Shown here in pieces: positions 1-8,004 of a stretch of DNA of 64,000 bases. Where the stretch lies: contig CAKUKM010000012.1 of the NCBI GenBank assembly GCA_934663595.1, positions 1 through 64,000 of the forward strand. The letters are read 5' to 3'. The DNA is from an uncultured Clostridia bacterium. GTDB taxonomy: Bacteria > Bacillota > Clostridia > Christensenellales > Aristaeellaceae. A program made the translations under genes and the position numbers. Each line of letters begins with the position of its first letter. The first letter of the stretch is position 1. The notes under the pieces were generated by a model. It saw only the letters and a list, made by a program, of their open reading frames with translations, had not been told where the DNA came from and made no database searches.

Positions 1-384
1 AAAGTATTCTTTGGGGAGAAAAGGGCAGAGATCGGGAAGATCCTGAGGCAACTGTGCGAGTGGAAGGGGATCGAAATCCACGAAGCGGAAATCTGTCCGG
101 ATCATGTACATATGCTGGTGAGCATACCGCCGAAGGTATCGGTATCGGGCTTTATGGGATACCTGAAAGGAAAGAGCAGTCTGATGATCTACGAGCAGTT
201 CGGGAACTTGAAATACAAGTATAGGGGAAGGGAGTTCTGGTGCCGAGGATATTACGTAGATACGGTGGGAAAGAACAAGCAAAAGATTGCGGAATATATC
301 CGGCATCAATTGGACGAGGACAAACTGGGAGAACAGCTGACGATGTTTGGGAAGGACGACGACCCTTTTAAGGGTGGCAGGTAA
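1..384 (+). CDS. tnpA: IS200/IS605-family transposase TnpA, 5'-truncated by window edge
   Basis: The reading frame is open from base 1, so the N-terminus lies outside the window. It encodes the C-terminal 127 residues of a Y1-type HUH transposase, which cuts and rejoins single-stranded IS ends. The HUH motif is visible as H-V-H in CPDHVHML. The catalytic-tyrosine helix follows the usual family pattern: GYYVDTVG, then EYIRHQ, where the Tyr is the expected nucleophile. The tail (TMFGKDDDPFKGGR) is typical of clostridial members. No TnpB/IscB-like gene follows, so this is an IS200-type single-gene element unless tnpB lies to the left. Confidence 0.9.
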   Translation, partial: KVFFGEKRAEIGKILRQLCEWKGIEIHEAEICPDHVHMLVSIPPKVSVSGFMGYLKGKSSLMIYEQFGNLKYKYRGREFWCRGYYVDTVGKNKQKIAEYIRHQLDEDKLGEQLTMFGKDDDPFKGGR

Positions 385-530
385 CAGAGCAGCCCGTCTT
401 TAACGGGCGGTAAGTAACAGACCCACGCAAATGCCAGACCGTCTATGCGCCTGCGAGGGCGCGGCCTGGTATTCTAGGGCTTTGCCCGCATATGCAAAAC
501 CCCCGGCTTTGCCGGGGGATGATTATTGAA
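1..530 (+). mobile_element. IS200/IS605-type insertion sequence, right portion
   Basis: After the tnpA stop there are subterminal palindromes instead of terminal inverted repeats, as expected for this family: GCCCGT/ACGGGC at 392-408 and a perfect CCCCCGGC-ttt-GCCGGGGG hairpin at 500-518. The last hairpin is the probable right-end recognition structure, so the cleavage site should lie shortly after it, around 519-530. The exact end cannot be fixed without an empty-site comparison. The next gene's ribosome-binding site starts at 536. Confidence 0.65.
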
Positions 531-548
531 AAAATGGGAGGCAATGAT

Positions 549-2804
549 ATGGATATCCAGAAAATTATTTCGCAAATGACGCTCGAGGAAAAGACGGCGC
601 TGCTGTCCGGCAGGGATTTCTGGCATTTAAAGGGCGTGGAGCGGCTCGGCGTTCCGGAAATTATGGTGACCGACGGCCCGCACGGACTGCGCAAGCAGGC
701 GGGGGAGAGCGACCATCTGGGCCTGAACGCGTCGGTTCCGGCCACGGCGTTCCCGACCGCGGCGGCCACGGCCTGCTCGTTCGACCGCGATTTGCTGTAT
801 GAAATGGGCCAGGCGCTGGGCGACATCTGCCAGGAAGAGGACGTGGCGGTCATTCTGGGGCCGGGCGCGAACATCAAGCGCTCGCCGCTCTGCGGACGCA
901 ATTTTGAATATTTCTCGGAGGACCCGTATCTCGCGGGCGAAATGGCGGCGGCGCACATTCTGGGCGTGCAGAGCAAAAACGTGGGCACGAGTCTGAAGCA
1001 TTTCGCGATGAACAATCAGGAAACGCGGCGCATGTCGGTGAGCGTTGAGGCCGACGAGCGCACGAAGCGCGAAATCTATTTCAAGCCCTTCGAAATCGCC
1101 GTAAAAAAGGGCCGGCCGTGGACGGTCATGTGCTCGTACAACAAGATCGGCGGCGTGTATTCCAGCGAGAACAGGCGCCTGCTGACCGACCTTTTGCGCG
1201 ATGAATGGGGCTTCGACGGATTTACCGTGACCGACTGGGGCGCGTGCAGCGATCATGTCGAGGGCGTGCGTGCGGGCATGGATCTGGCGATGCCGAGCCT
1301 GGGCGAAAACGCGGACAGGCAGCTCGCCGACGCGGTGCGGGACGGCCGGCTGGAGGAAAAATGCGTCGACGCGGCGTGCGAGCGGATACTGAATATCATT
1401 GCCCGATACACCGAAAACCACAAAAAGGACCCGAATTTCTTCCTGGGCGCGCAGCATCATCTGGCCCGCAAAATCGCGCGCGAGAGCGCGGTGCTTTTGA
1501 AAAACGACGGCGTTCTTCCGCTGAAGAGCAAGGGCAAAATCGCGTTCATCGGCGCGTTTGCCGAAGCGCCGCGGTATCAGGGCGGCGGCAGCTCGCACAT
1601 CAACGCCTCCGAGATCACCAGCGCGCTGCAGGCGGTGCGGTCGGTCGCGAAGGTCGATTACGCGAAGGGCTATTCGATCGAAACCGATCAGGTAAATCCC
1701 GAATTGCGGGCGGAGGCGGTCGCGCTCGCGAAGGAAGCGGACGTGGCGGTCGTGTTCGCGGGCCTTACGGACGCATATGAATCCGAGGGCTACGATCGCA
1801 GGCACATGCGCATGCCGGAGAACCAGAACGCGCTGATCGACGCGGTTTGCGCGGTGAATGATCGCGTCGTGGTCGTGCTGCACAACGGCTCGCCCGTGGA
1901 AACGCCGTGGGCGGACAAGGTGGGCGGCATTCTCGAAATGTATCTGGGCGGACAGGCGGTCGGCGGCGCGACGGTCGATCTGCTGTTCGGCGCGGTTTCG
2001 CCGTCCGGCAAGCTGGCCGAGACGGTGCCGATGCGGCTGGAGGACAATCCGTCGTATCTGAATTTCCCGGGCGACGGCGATCGGGTGGAATACCGCGAGG
2101 GCGTGTATGTCGGCTATCGCTGGTACGACGCGCGGAAGATTCCGGTGCGCTGGGAGTTCGGCTACGGGCTGAGCTACGCGCAGTTCGAGTATTCCAATTT
2201 GCGCGTGAATAAGGATAAAATCGCGCAGGGCGAGGGCCTCGTCGTGGCGGTGGACGTCAAAAACGTCAGCCATATGGGCGCGAAGGAGGTCGTCGAGCTG
2301 TACGTGCATTCCGCGCACGAGGGCGTGGCGCGCCCCGAGCAGGAATTGAAGGGCTTTGAAAAGGTGTATATCGCGCCCGGAAAGACCGAAACGGTGGAAT
2401 TTGAACTGGGTCCGCAGGCGTTTGCGTATTACGAGAGCGCGATTCACGACTGGTACGTCGAGGGCGGCGCGTATGAGATCCGCATCGGCGCGTCGTCGCG
2501 GGACATTCGCCTTGCGCATACGATCGAGATCGAGGCGGGCAAGCCGGTGCCGGTGCGCGTCACGATGGACACGACGTTCGGCGACCTGATGAAGATTCCG
2601 GGGTCGGATGCGATCTTGAAGCCGATTACCGACGGCCTTGCGGCGCAGTTCGGCAGCGTTCCGGAGGATGATTCGATGAGCGGAATGATGGAAGCGATGG
2701 TCGGCTTCATGCCGCTGCACGCGCTGAAATCGTTCGGCGGCGGTCAGGTGAGCGATGAAATGCTCAAGGGACTGGTCGCGGCGCTCAATGGGATTCAGGA
2801 GTGA
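549..2804 (+). CDS. bglX: Glycoside hydrolase family 3 beta-glucosidase
   Basis: A GH3 exo-acting beta-glycosidase (751 residues), probably cytoplasmic because no signal peptide is seen. It would release terminal beta-linked glucose or xylose from oligosaccharides. The N-terminal barrel starts MDIQKIISQMTLEEKTALLSG, a typical GH3 opening, and includes TDGPHGLR, KHFAMNNQE and the nucleophile motif GFTVTDWGA with Asp229. The alpha/beta sandwich follows, with GGGSSHIN and GYDRRHMRMPENQ, and the C-terminus is a fibronectin-III-like domain (ELYVHSAHEGVARPEQELKGFEK). The start at 549 is chosen because GGGAGG at 536-541 is 7 nt upstream; the frame is open further upstream but only into the IS end. 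The symbol is by family resemblance only. Next gene follows after 3 nt. Confidence 0.92.
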   Translation: MDIQKIISQMTLEEKTALLSGRDFWHLKGVERLGVPEIMVTDGPHGLRKQAGESDHLGLNASVPATAFPTAAATACSFDRDLLYEMGQALGDICQEEDVAVILGPGANIKRSPLCGRNFEYFSEDPYLAGEMAAAHILGVQSKNVGTSLKHFAMNNQETRRMSVSVEADERTKREIYFKPFEIAVKKGRPWTVMCSYNKIGGVYSSENRRLLTDLLRDEWGFDGFTVTDWGACSDHVEGVRAGMDLAMPSLGENADRQLADAVRDGRLEEKCVDAACERILNIIARYTENHKKDPNFFLGAQHHLARKIARESAVLLKNDGVLPLKSKGKIAFIGAFAEAPRYQGGGSSHINASEITSALQAVRSVAKVDYAKGYSIETDQVNPELRAEAVALAKEADVAVVFAGLTDAYESEGYDRRHMRMPENQNALIDAVCAVNDRVVVVLHNGSPVETPWADKVGGILEMYLGGQAVGGATVDLLFGAVSPSGKLAETVPMRLEDNPSYLNFPGDGDRVEYREGVYVGYRWYDARKIPVRWEFGYGLSYAQFEYSNLRVNKDKIAQGEGLVVAVDVKNVSHMGAKEVVELYVHSAHEGVARPEQELKGFEKVYIAPGKTETVEFELGPQAFAYYESAIHDWYVEGGAYEIRIGASSRDIRLAHTIEIEAGKPVPVRVTMDTTFGDLMKIPGSDAILKPITDGLAAQFGSVPEDDSMSGMMEAMVGFMPLHALKSFGGGQVSDEMLKGLVAALNGIQE

Positions 2805-2807
2805 ATC

Positions 2808-3275
2808 ATGAATGCGGAAGAGAAGCTGCGGGTGCTTTCGCACATCGCGCGTCGGCTGAATGACGAGGGGATTCTGTGGGCGCTCGGCGCATCGACGATG
2901 CTGTATCTGAATGGAATCGCGGAGAAATACGACGATTTGGACGTCATGGTCGATACGGAGCAGGCGCCGCGCGCGCGGGAAATTCTGCGGGCGATGGGCG
3001 AGCTCAGGAGCGCTCATCCCAACCCCCAGTACGGCACGAAATACTTCTTCGAATTCACAATCGAAGGCGTGGATGTGGACGTGATGGGCGGATTTACGAT
3101 TTTTTGCGACGGAATCGAGCACGACTGCAGTCTGAAGCGGGCGCAAATTGAGCGGACGCAGGAAATCTGCGGCGTGCCCGTGCCGCTGCAGGCCGTGTCC
3201 GTCTGGCGGCAATACTATGAATGGATGGGGAGGGACGCGAAGGTGCGAATGATCGACGCGCGGAAGAAAAAATGA
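2808..3275 (+). CDS. Minimal nucleotidyltransferase-like protein
   Basis: A 155-residue protein resembling the nucleotidyltransferase-fold/AbiEii-like group: ILWALGASTMLYLNG followed by DDLDVMVDTEQ, the G-S/T then D-x-D arrangement that binds metal, and a third acidic strand (GVDVDVMGGF). Substrate unknown. Genes of this group act as antitoxin/toxin partners or as stand-alone enzymes; nothing nearby identifies a toxin partner. It is translationally coupled: 3 nt after the GH3 stop, and its own stop overlaps the next start (ATGA). Confidence 0.6.
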   Translation: MNAEEKLRVLSHIARRLNDEGILWALGASTMLYLNGIAEKYDDLDVMVDTEQAPRAREILRAMGELRSAHPNPQYGTKYFFEFTIEGVDVDVMGGFTIFCDGIEHDCSLKRAQIERTQEICGVPVPLQAVSVWRQYYEWMGRDAKVRMIDARKKK

Positions 3276-3775
3276 ATGCGGTGATTGCGCTGTTTCCGTA
3301 TTTCTGCACGATTCTTGCATTGGCGTTCGTCGCGGCGCTTCGGGCGGAGCGGCCGGGAGTGTGGATTGCGCTGATTGCCATTGCGGGTGTGATTGCGTTT
3401 GCGGCGGCGCTGATTGCCGCCGCGCGCAACGCCGCGCGCGGACTGACCGCAAAGCAGAACCTCGCGATCAAATGCGCGCAGATTCCGGCGTACGTTTTGA
3501 ATTTTGCGCTGGCGATACTCGGCGTAACGATGAGCGTGTTCGGCCTTCCGATGATTTTCTGGGCGATTGCGATCGATTTCCTCAGCATTCTGACGACCGG
3601 AATCAGCGCGATCGGCTGCGGGCGCACCCTCTGTAAAACGGGAAAAATTGCAAAAACCGCCGCCGCCTGGACGACGATTGGCAGCTTCGTCTATTGCGCC
3701 GACGTGGCGATTGCGATTGCGTGGTATTGCTGGGAGAGAGGAAATGGCCGGGAAAAAGAAAAAACGCGTGGATGA
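3272..3775 (+). CDS. Small multi-pass membrane protein
   Basis: A 167-residue hydrophobic protein with about four predicted membrane segments (AVIALFPYFCTILALAFVAAL; VWIALIAIAGVIAFAAALIA; AYVLNFALAILGVTMSVFGL; a C-terminal segment near SFVYCADVAIAIAWYCW). Family not recognised. The start at 3272 overlaps the preceding stop and removes an unlikely hydrophilic extension. Co-transcribed with the nucleotidyltransferase-like gene and overlapping the next gene by 32 nt. Confidence 0.65.
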   Translation: MNAVIALFPYFCTILALAFVAALRAERPGVWIALIAIAGVIAFAAALIAAARNAARGLTAKQNLAIKCAQIPAYVLNFALAILGVTMSVFGLPMIFWAIAIDFLSILTTGISAIGCGRTLCKTGKIAKTAAAWTTIGSFVYCADVAIAIAWYCWERGNGREKEKTRG

Positions 3776-4088
3776 GTATAATGTGAAAATGCTCGCGCTG
3801 TGGGTGCGGTACGGATGGCCGATCGCGATGCTCGCGCTCACCTGTGTGCTGGAAAGCCCGCTGTTTCTCGGAATCAATCTGTGCGCGTTCGCGCTTTATC
3901 TGTTCATCGGCTACAAGCTGAAATGGAAGCATATTTACTGTTCATATCAGGACGCCTATCACCAGAAAATGACGCCGAATCGCATGAAGTGGAGCATGAT
4001 CAGAAAAAGCGACGCCTATGGGATTCCGGCTTTCTTTTGCATAATGGGCATAGCATTGATCATAACTTGTATATTAGGAAAGACATAA
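3744..4088 (+). CDS. Small membrane protein, two to three TM segments
   Basis: A 114-residue protein beginning MAGKKKKRVDEYN. It has a basic cytoplasmic N-terminus, membrane segments around WPIAMLALTCVL and LFLGINLCAFALYLFIGY, a charged middle (KWKHIYCSYQDAYHQKM) and a C-terminal hydrophobic segment (AFFCIMGIALIITCIL). Function not recognised. The start at 3744 has GAGAGG at the right distance. It closes the four-gene unit begun by the GH3 gene, followed by a terminator. Confidence 0.6.
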   Translation: MAGKKKKRVDEYNVKMLALWVRYGWPIAMLALTCVLESPLFLGINLCAFALYLFIGYKLKWKHIYCSYQDAYHQKMTPNRMKWSMIRKSDAYGIPAFFCIMGIALIITCILGKT

Positions 4089-4092
4089 AGAC

Positions 4093-4127
4093 GCGCCCAA
4101 GCTGCAATAAAACAGCAAGGGCGCTTT
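4093..4127 (+). terminator. Intrinsic terminator after the membrane-protein operon
   Basis: GCGCCC (4093-4098) pairs with GGGCGC (4119-4124), with an inner GCTG/CAGC stem, followed by a short T run. It sits 5 nt after the stop at 4088. Confidence 0.7.
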
Positions 4128-4189
4128 CGAATTCTCCCCAAATAAGGGCTTAAACAAAGGGCGCAAGCCGTCACCACGACGGCGCAGCG

Positions 4190-4288
4190 ACCGGGGCAAT
4201 GGGAAATGAGTAGCCTTTTCGAACCTACAAAGAAATCGGGTCGCTGTCCGACCCGATTTCGTCGCGATCAAAGGCGGCAGCAACTGCG
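4190..4288 (-). repeat. Dispersed terminator-associated repeat, copy A
   Basis: Read on the minus strand just after the pepC stop, this segment matches the plus-strand segment around 34915-35005. Shared blocks in the same order are TTGCTGCCGC, TGATCGC, GAAAT, GTCGGACA, CGAC, ATTTCTTT and TCCCATTGC. Both copies sit immediately 3' of a gene and contain a perfect 11-bp stem with a 5-nt loop. The alignment was made by eye. Confidence 0.7.
4226..4259 (-). terminator. Intrinsic terminator of pepC
   Basis: A perfect stem AAATCGGGTCG (4233-4243) / CGACCCGATTT (4249-4259) with a 5-nt loop. On the minus strand it is followed by CTTTG, a weak T tract. It forms the core of the dispersed repeat. Confidence 0.7.
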
Positions 4289-5632
4289 TCAAGGCTCAGC
4301 CTTGGCCAACGTGCCCATGGGGTCCCAGGGGGCTAGTTCGACCGGGGGGAGATCGGCGTAGGACGCGAGATCGCCCAGGTATTCGCGCTCAATCGCCGCC
4401 TGATAAACGTATGCGTCAAACCAGGTGTCGGAGCAAACATAGTAGCCCTTTTCACCGCGCTTGTCGCCCCAGCTGTTCTCGATCTTCCAGCGTACCGGCG
4501 CACCGTTTTCGAGGTGTACGCCCGTGATGACCATCGCGTGGTTCATCGCGGAGAAACCGTAGTCCAGCGCGTCCGCCTTCGAAATCGCCAGATCCAGACC
4601 CGTCAGCAGCTCGTCGCGGAAGCACTGATCATCCCATACGCCGCGCTCGCGATCGCCGTATTTGCCAACATCGCTGCCGAACCAGACCACCTTGCCCGCC
4701 TCGAGCTGCGCAATAACCGCGCGCTTGAACTCGTCCATCGGCAGATTCAGATGCTTGACCGCATTGCCGCCGACAACGTTTCCGAGGAAGCGCACCGTGT
4801 AGGTCTGATGATACGGCTTGTCGGCCGTCGGCGCGTGAATCACGCTCACAATGCGATCCAGCAGATCGCCGATGTACTTGTCGCGGAACGTGTGCGGCGT
4901 CAGATTCTCTTCGCAGTGATAGACCTTGTCCTTGTCCACATATTCAAAATTGAACGCGCGCGGCGGCTCCGTGTAGCACGAGCAGAGGAACGCGTAGATC
5001 CTGCCGAGCATTTCTGCCTTTTCCGCCTGAATCGCCTCTTCGGACGCGTGCGCCGCCGCCATGCCGCGCAGCTTTACCGCGCATGCCTTCAGGTTGCGGT
5101 TCAGAACGTGATTCATGCCCTGCGTGTGCGAGGACTGGAAGGTCTCGCTGTAGGCGTCCTTCGGAACCAGGCCGTATTTGCGAACGATGTTGGCGAACAT
5201 GTCCCACTGGCCGCCGTCGTGAACGCCGGTCGCGAGAATGAAGCTCACCTCGCGATCGTCCGTCGGGCGATCCGCCGTGGCGAGAATCGACTCGAGAAAG
5301 TAATTCGCGCGCTCAAATTTGTCCCAGAAGGCCAGATAGCTCTGCGAAAGCTCAAACGATTCCAGATTCAGATCGTTCGCAATCTTCTCGCGCAGTACGT
5401 TCGTGGCCGCGAAGAGCCAGCAGCGGCCGCTCGCTTCCTGATTCGTGACCTCCAGCGTCGGAATCTCCAGAGAGAACTTCTGGCGCATCTTAAAGGCCGC
5501 CTGCGGAACGAACATTACATCGTTGATCGCCGTTTTGGAAAGCGCGAGCGTCGCCATCTGGCGCTCGGTGCTGGCGTTAAACGATTCCGACCAGCTCGAA
5601 AGCTGCGCGTCCGTTACGGGAAACTGCTTCAT
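4289..5632 (-). CDS. pepC: Aminopeptidase C, bleomycin-hydrolase family (C1B)
   Basis: A cytoplasmic cysteine aminopeptidase of 447 residues, the usual length for the family, acting on peptide N-termini. The papain-like triad is visible: Cys71 in QEASGRCWLFAATNV with the oxyanion Gln before it, His in NHAMVITG, and Asn in ENSWGDKRGEKGYY. The N-terminal family signature (ALSKTAINDVM) is present. The start at 5632 is preceded by AGGAAGG; a longer in-frame start at 5662 lies upstream of that site and inside the promoter -10. Monocistronic, with its own promoter and terminator. Confidence 0.95.
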   Translation of the reverse strand: MKQFPVTDAQLSSWSESFNASTERQMATLALSKTAINDVMFVPQAAFKMRQKFSLEIPTLEVTNQEASGRCWLFAATNVLREKIANDLNLESFELSQSYLAFWDKFERANYFLESILATADRPTDDREVSFILATGVHDGGQWDMFANIVRKYGLVPKDAYSETFQSSHTQGMNHVLNRNLKACAVKLRGMAAAHASEEAIQAEKAEMLGRIYAFLCSCYTEPPRAFNFEYVDKDKVYHCEENLTPHTFRDKYIGDLLDRIVSVIHAPTADKPYHQTYTVRFLGNVVGGNAVKHLNLPMDEFKRAVIAQLEAGKVVWFGSDVGKYGDRERGVWDDQCFRDELLTGLDLAISKADALDYGFSAMNHAMVITGVHLENGAPVRWKIENSWGDKRGEKGYYVCSDTWFDAYVYQAAIEREYLGDLASYADLPPVELAPWDPMGTLAKAEP

Positions 5633-5664
5633 GAAAATCCTTCCTTTCGTATAAAACTGCATTT

Positions 5665-5693
5665 AGTATAGCGCAAACGCGGCAAAATGGCAA
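5665..5693 (-). promoter_or_regulatory. Sigma-A promoter of pepC
   Basis: On the minus strand, TTGCCA (5688-5693), a 17-bp spacer and TATACT (5665-5670), 33 nt before the pepC start. Confidence 0.75.
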
Positions 5694-5695
5694 GC

Positions 5696-6499
5696 TCATT
5701 TGCCGCGAACGTATTCCGTGGGCGGCGAACCCACGATTTCGTGGAACCGGCGCGAAAAATAGAGCGGATTTTCAAACCCGACCGACGCCGCCACCGCCTT
5801 TACGCTCAAATCGCCGCGCCGGAGCAGCGCGCAGGCATGGCGAATCCGCACCTGCGTAAGCGCCTGCATCGGCGTGAGCTTGAGCTCGGAAACGAACAGG
5901 CGATACAGCTGGCTGCGGCTGACCCCGACATGGCGCGCGACGTCCGAAATGCCGATCGGCAGAGCGAAATGGTTTTCAATGTAATTGCACGCGCGGCGCA
6001 CCGTGTCGTCCCGCTCGCGGGCCGCGCGCGCCGGGTGCTCGCGCATCAGGAGCGCCAGCAGCTGATACAAAAGCCCCGTCATCGCCGCCGATTCATGAAA
6101 GCGGCTCCCGCGCGAGAAATAAATCTGCATCACCAGCCGGCAGGCCGTTTCGCCCACGTCGCGCAGCACCGGTTCCTCCAGATCGATGCGCTCCAGCAGC
6201 AGCTCCGCGTCCGTTCCGTGAAAGCCCACCCAGCAGTATTCCCACGGGTCGTCCGCGCTGGACTGATAGAAAATGCGCATGTCCGGCCGCGACAGAAACA
6301 GATCGCCCGCCCGCAGCTCGCGGCGCACGCCGTTGCTTTCGTAAACGCCGCTTCCGGAAATGACGTAATGAATCAAAAAGTGATCCCGCACGCCGGGGCC
6401 CCAGCTGTAGCCCGGCTCGCAGCGCTGCAGGCCGGTATTGCAGACGTTGAGCGCCGCCAGCTCGCGCTGCGGATATTTATAGGAATACTTGTAGAGCAT
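5696..6499 (-). CDS. AraC-family transcriptional regulator
   Basis: 267 residues. The N-terminal half is a cupin-type sensor (GPGVRDHFLIHYVISGSG, GDLFLSRPDMRIFYQ), typical of AraC regulators that sense sugars. The C-terminal part (about 165-265) has two helix-turn-helix units (ISDVARHVGVSRSQLYRLF and VKAVAASVGFENPLYFSRRF) with the closing GSPPTEYV motif. GGAGGC sits before the start at 6499. It is divergent from galE, and inverted ATTCTGAAT/ATTCAGAAT sequences in the shared region suggest autoregulation and possibly galE control. The ligand is not deducible. Confidence 0.93.
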   Translation of the reverse strand: MLYKYSYKYPQRELAALNVCNTGLQRCEPGYSWGPGVRDHFLIHYVISGSGVYESNGVRRELRAGDLFLSRPDMRIFYQSSADDPWEYCWVGFHGTDAELLLERIDLEEPVLRDVGETACRLVMQIYFSRGSRFHESAAMTGLLYQLLALLMREHPARAARERDDTVRRACNYIENHFALPIGISDVARHVGVSRSQLYRLFVSELKLTPMQALTQVRIRHACALLRRGDLSVKAVAASVGFENPLYFSRRFHEIVGSPPTEYVRGK

Positions 6500-6547
6500 T
6501 CTGAATGCCTCCTTCTGAATTCATTGTACCGCAGTTGGATTCAGAAT
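6498..6547. promoter_or_regulatory. Inverted-repeat candidate operator between araC-type gene and galE
   Basis: ATTCTGAAT at 6498-6506 and its exact inverse ATTCAGAAT at 6539-6547, with a related TTCTGAATTCA between them. They flank the AraC-gene promoter, so a dimer binding both would loop or block it. Binding is inferred. Confidence 0.45.
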
Positions 6548-6551
6548 GCAA
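6523..6551 (-). promoter_or_regulatory. Sigma-A promoter of the AraC-family gene
   Basis: On the minus strand, TTGCAT (6546-6551), a 17-bp spacer and TACAAT (6523-6528), 24 nt before the start. Confidence 0.7.
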
Positions 6552-6582
6552 CAAAAATGCATGCCTGCGCACGAATCGTTTA

Positions 6583-6611
6583 TTGAAAAGCGCGCGCGGC
6601 GGCGCTACAAT
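6583..6611 (+). promoter_or_regulatory. Sigma-A promoter of galE
   Basis: TTGAAA (6583-6588), a 17-bp GC-rich spacer and TACAAT (6606-6611), 33 nt before the galE start. Confidence 0.7.
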
Positions 6612-6644
6612 AGAGGCGTAGAATGAAATAAAGGGGCGAGAGGT

Positions 6645-7643
6645 ATGAAGGTATTGGTGACCGGCGGCGCCGGCTTTATCGGAAGTCATACGTGCGTGGA
6701 GCTGCTGAACGCGGGCCACGAGGTGGTCGTGATCGACAATTTCGTCAACTCCAAGCCCGATGCGCTCGACAGCATCCGCAAAATTACCGGAAAGGATCTG
6801 ACGCTCTGCGAGTGCGATCTGCGCGACCGCGCGGCCGTCCGCAAGGCGTTTGACGACAATCGGATCGACGCGGTGATCCATTTCGCGGGCCTGAAGGCTG
6901 TGGGCGAGAGCGTCGAAAAGCCGATGGAGTATTACGACAACAACCTGGTCGGCTTCCTGGTTCTGGCCCAGGAAATGCGCGACCACGGCGTGAAGAAGCT
7001 GGTGTTCTCCTCGTCCGCGACGGTGTACGGCATGAACAATCCCGTTCCGTTCCGCGAGGATTACCCGACCAGCGCAACCAACCCCTATGGATACACGAAG
7101 GTCATGATCGAGCAGATGCTGCGCGACATCGCCAAGGCCGATCCGGAATGGAGCATTTGCATGCTCCGGTATTTCAACCCCATCGGCGCGCACGAGAGCG
7201 GCCTGATCGGCGAGAATCCCAACGGCATTCCGAACAACCTGCTGCCGTACGTCGCGAAGGTGGCCACCGGCGAGCTCGACCATCTGAATGTGTTCGGCGA
7301 CGATTACGATACGCCCGACGGAACCGGCGTGCGCGATTATATCCATGTCGTGGATCTCGCGCTGGGCCATCTGGCGGCGCTGGAATACACGAACGCGCAC
7401 CGCGGCGCGGAGGCGATCAACCTCGGCACCGGCAGGGGAACGAGCGTGCTGGAGATCGTGCACGCGTTTGAAAAGGCGTGCGGCCATGCGATTCCCTATA
7501 AGATCGCGCCGCGCCGCCCCGGCGACATCGCCACCTGCTATGCGGACACGGAGAAGGCGGAGCGCGAGCTGCACTGGCACGCGACCCGCAATATCGACGA
7601 CATGTGCCGCGACGGCTGGAACTTCGTTGAGAAGAATCGTTAA
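6645..7643 (+). CDS. galE: UDP-glucose 4-epimerase
   Basis: Interconverts UDP-glucose and UDP-galactose in the cytoplasm with bound NAD (Leloir pathway and galactose donor supply for envelope glycans). 332 residues, family length. The Rossmann motif GGAGFIGSH is at the N-terminus; SSSATVYG supplies the catalytic Ser/Thr, and Tyr148-x3-Lys152 (YGYTK) is the catalytic pair. The C-terminal GTGRGTSVLEIV and RRPGDIATCYAD motifs are diagnostic of GalE among SDR sugar epimerases. Monocistronic, ending in a strong terminator. Confidence 0.96.
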   Translation: MKVLVTGGAGFIGSHTCVELLNAGHEVVVIDNFVNSKPDALDSIRKITGKDLTLCECDLRDRAAVRKAFDDNRIDAVIHFAGLKAVGESVEKPMEYYDNNLVGFLVLAQEMRDHGVKKLVFSSSATVYGMNNPVPFREDYPTSATNPYGYTKVMIEQMLRDIAKADPEWSICMLRYFNPIGAHESGLIGENPNGIPNNLLPYVAKVATGELDHLNVFGDDYDTPDGTGVRDYIHVVDLALGHLAALEYTNAHRGAEAINLGTGRGTSVLEIVHAFEKACGHAIPYKIAPRRPGDIATCYADTEKAERELHWHATRNIDDMCRDGWNFVEKNR

Positions 7644-7652
7644 AACATCGAA

Positions 7653-7692
7653 AACGCAGACGCGCCCTGGGGTACGTCTGCGTTAATTTTTA
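7653..7692 (+). terminator. Intrinsic terminator of galE
   Basis: Perfect stem AACGCAGACG (7653-7662) / CGTCTGCGTT (7675-7684), followed by AATTTTTATT. Confidence 0.9.
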
Positions 7693-7899
7693 TTCAAAAA
7701 TGGGCTGTTTACGGGATTTATATGCAATAGAATTCTGGAAAAAGACGTACATTATGCAATTTGTGGCGGCAAAATCTGCAATTACCGGGAAAATCAGGGG
7801 AAAAAGGCAGGAAATTCGGAGAGATGCATGCTTAAAAATGCATTTTTACCGAAAAGAGCGGAAAACGCACCATCGCCGCATAAAAACACAAAAATTTAC
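7693..7899. other. AT-richer intergenic stretch, no gene recognised
   Basis: Part of the 361-bp gap between galE and livJ. It holds only weak open frames with no ribosome-binding sites. I see no riboswitch-like structure; the livJ promoter begins at 7900. Confidence 0.6.
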
Positions 7900-7928
7900 T
7901 TGACAATCTGCGTCCGCGAATGTATAGT
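7900..7928 (+). promoter_or_regulatory. Strong sigma-A promoter of the liv operon
   Basis: Consensus TTGACA (7900-7905), 17-bp spacer, TATAGT (7923-7928). The leader to the livJ start is about 70 nt. Confidence 0.85.
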
Positions 7929-8004
7929 ACATATAACGTTTTTGCCGGATGCATTCACCGTGCGGCCCGGCGAAAAACGGCAAATAATAAGGAGGGAACT
8001 GATT

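Noticed and set aside
2808..3275. An AbiE-type toxin-antitoxin pair.
   Set aside because: The nucleotidyltransferase-like gene has no AbiEi-like antitoxin neighbour; its partners are small membrane proteins.
7644..8004. A riboswitch or T-box leader before livJ.
   Set aside because: The promoter is only about 70 nt from the start codon and I see no specifier, antiterminator or conserved aptamer elements.
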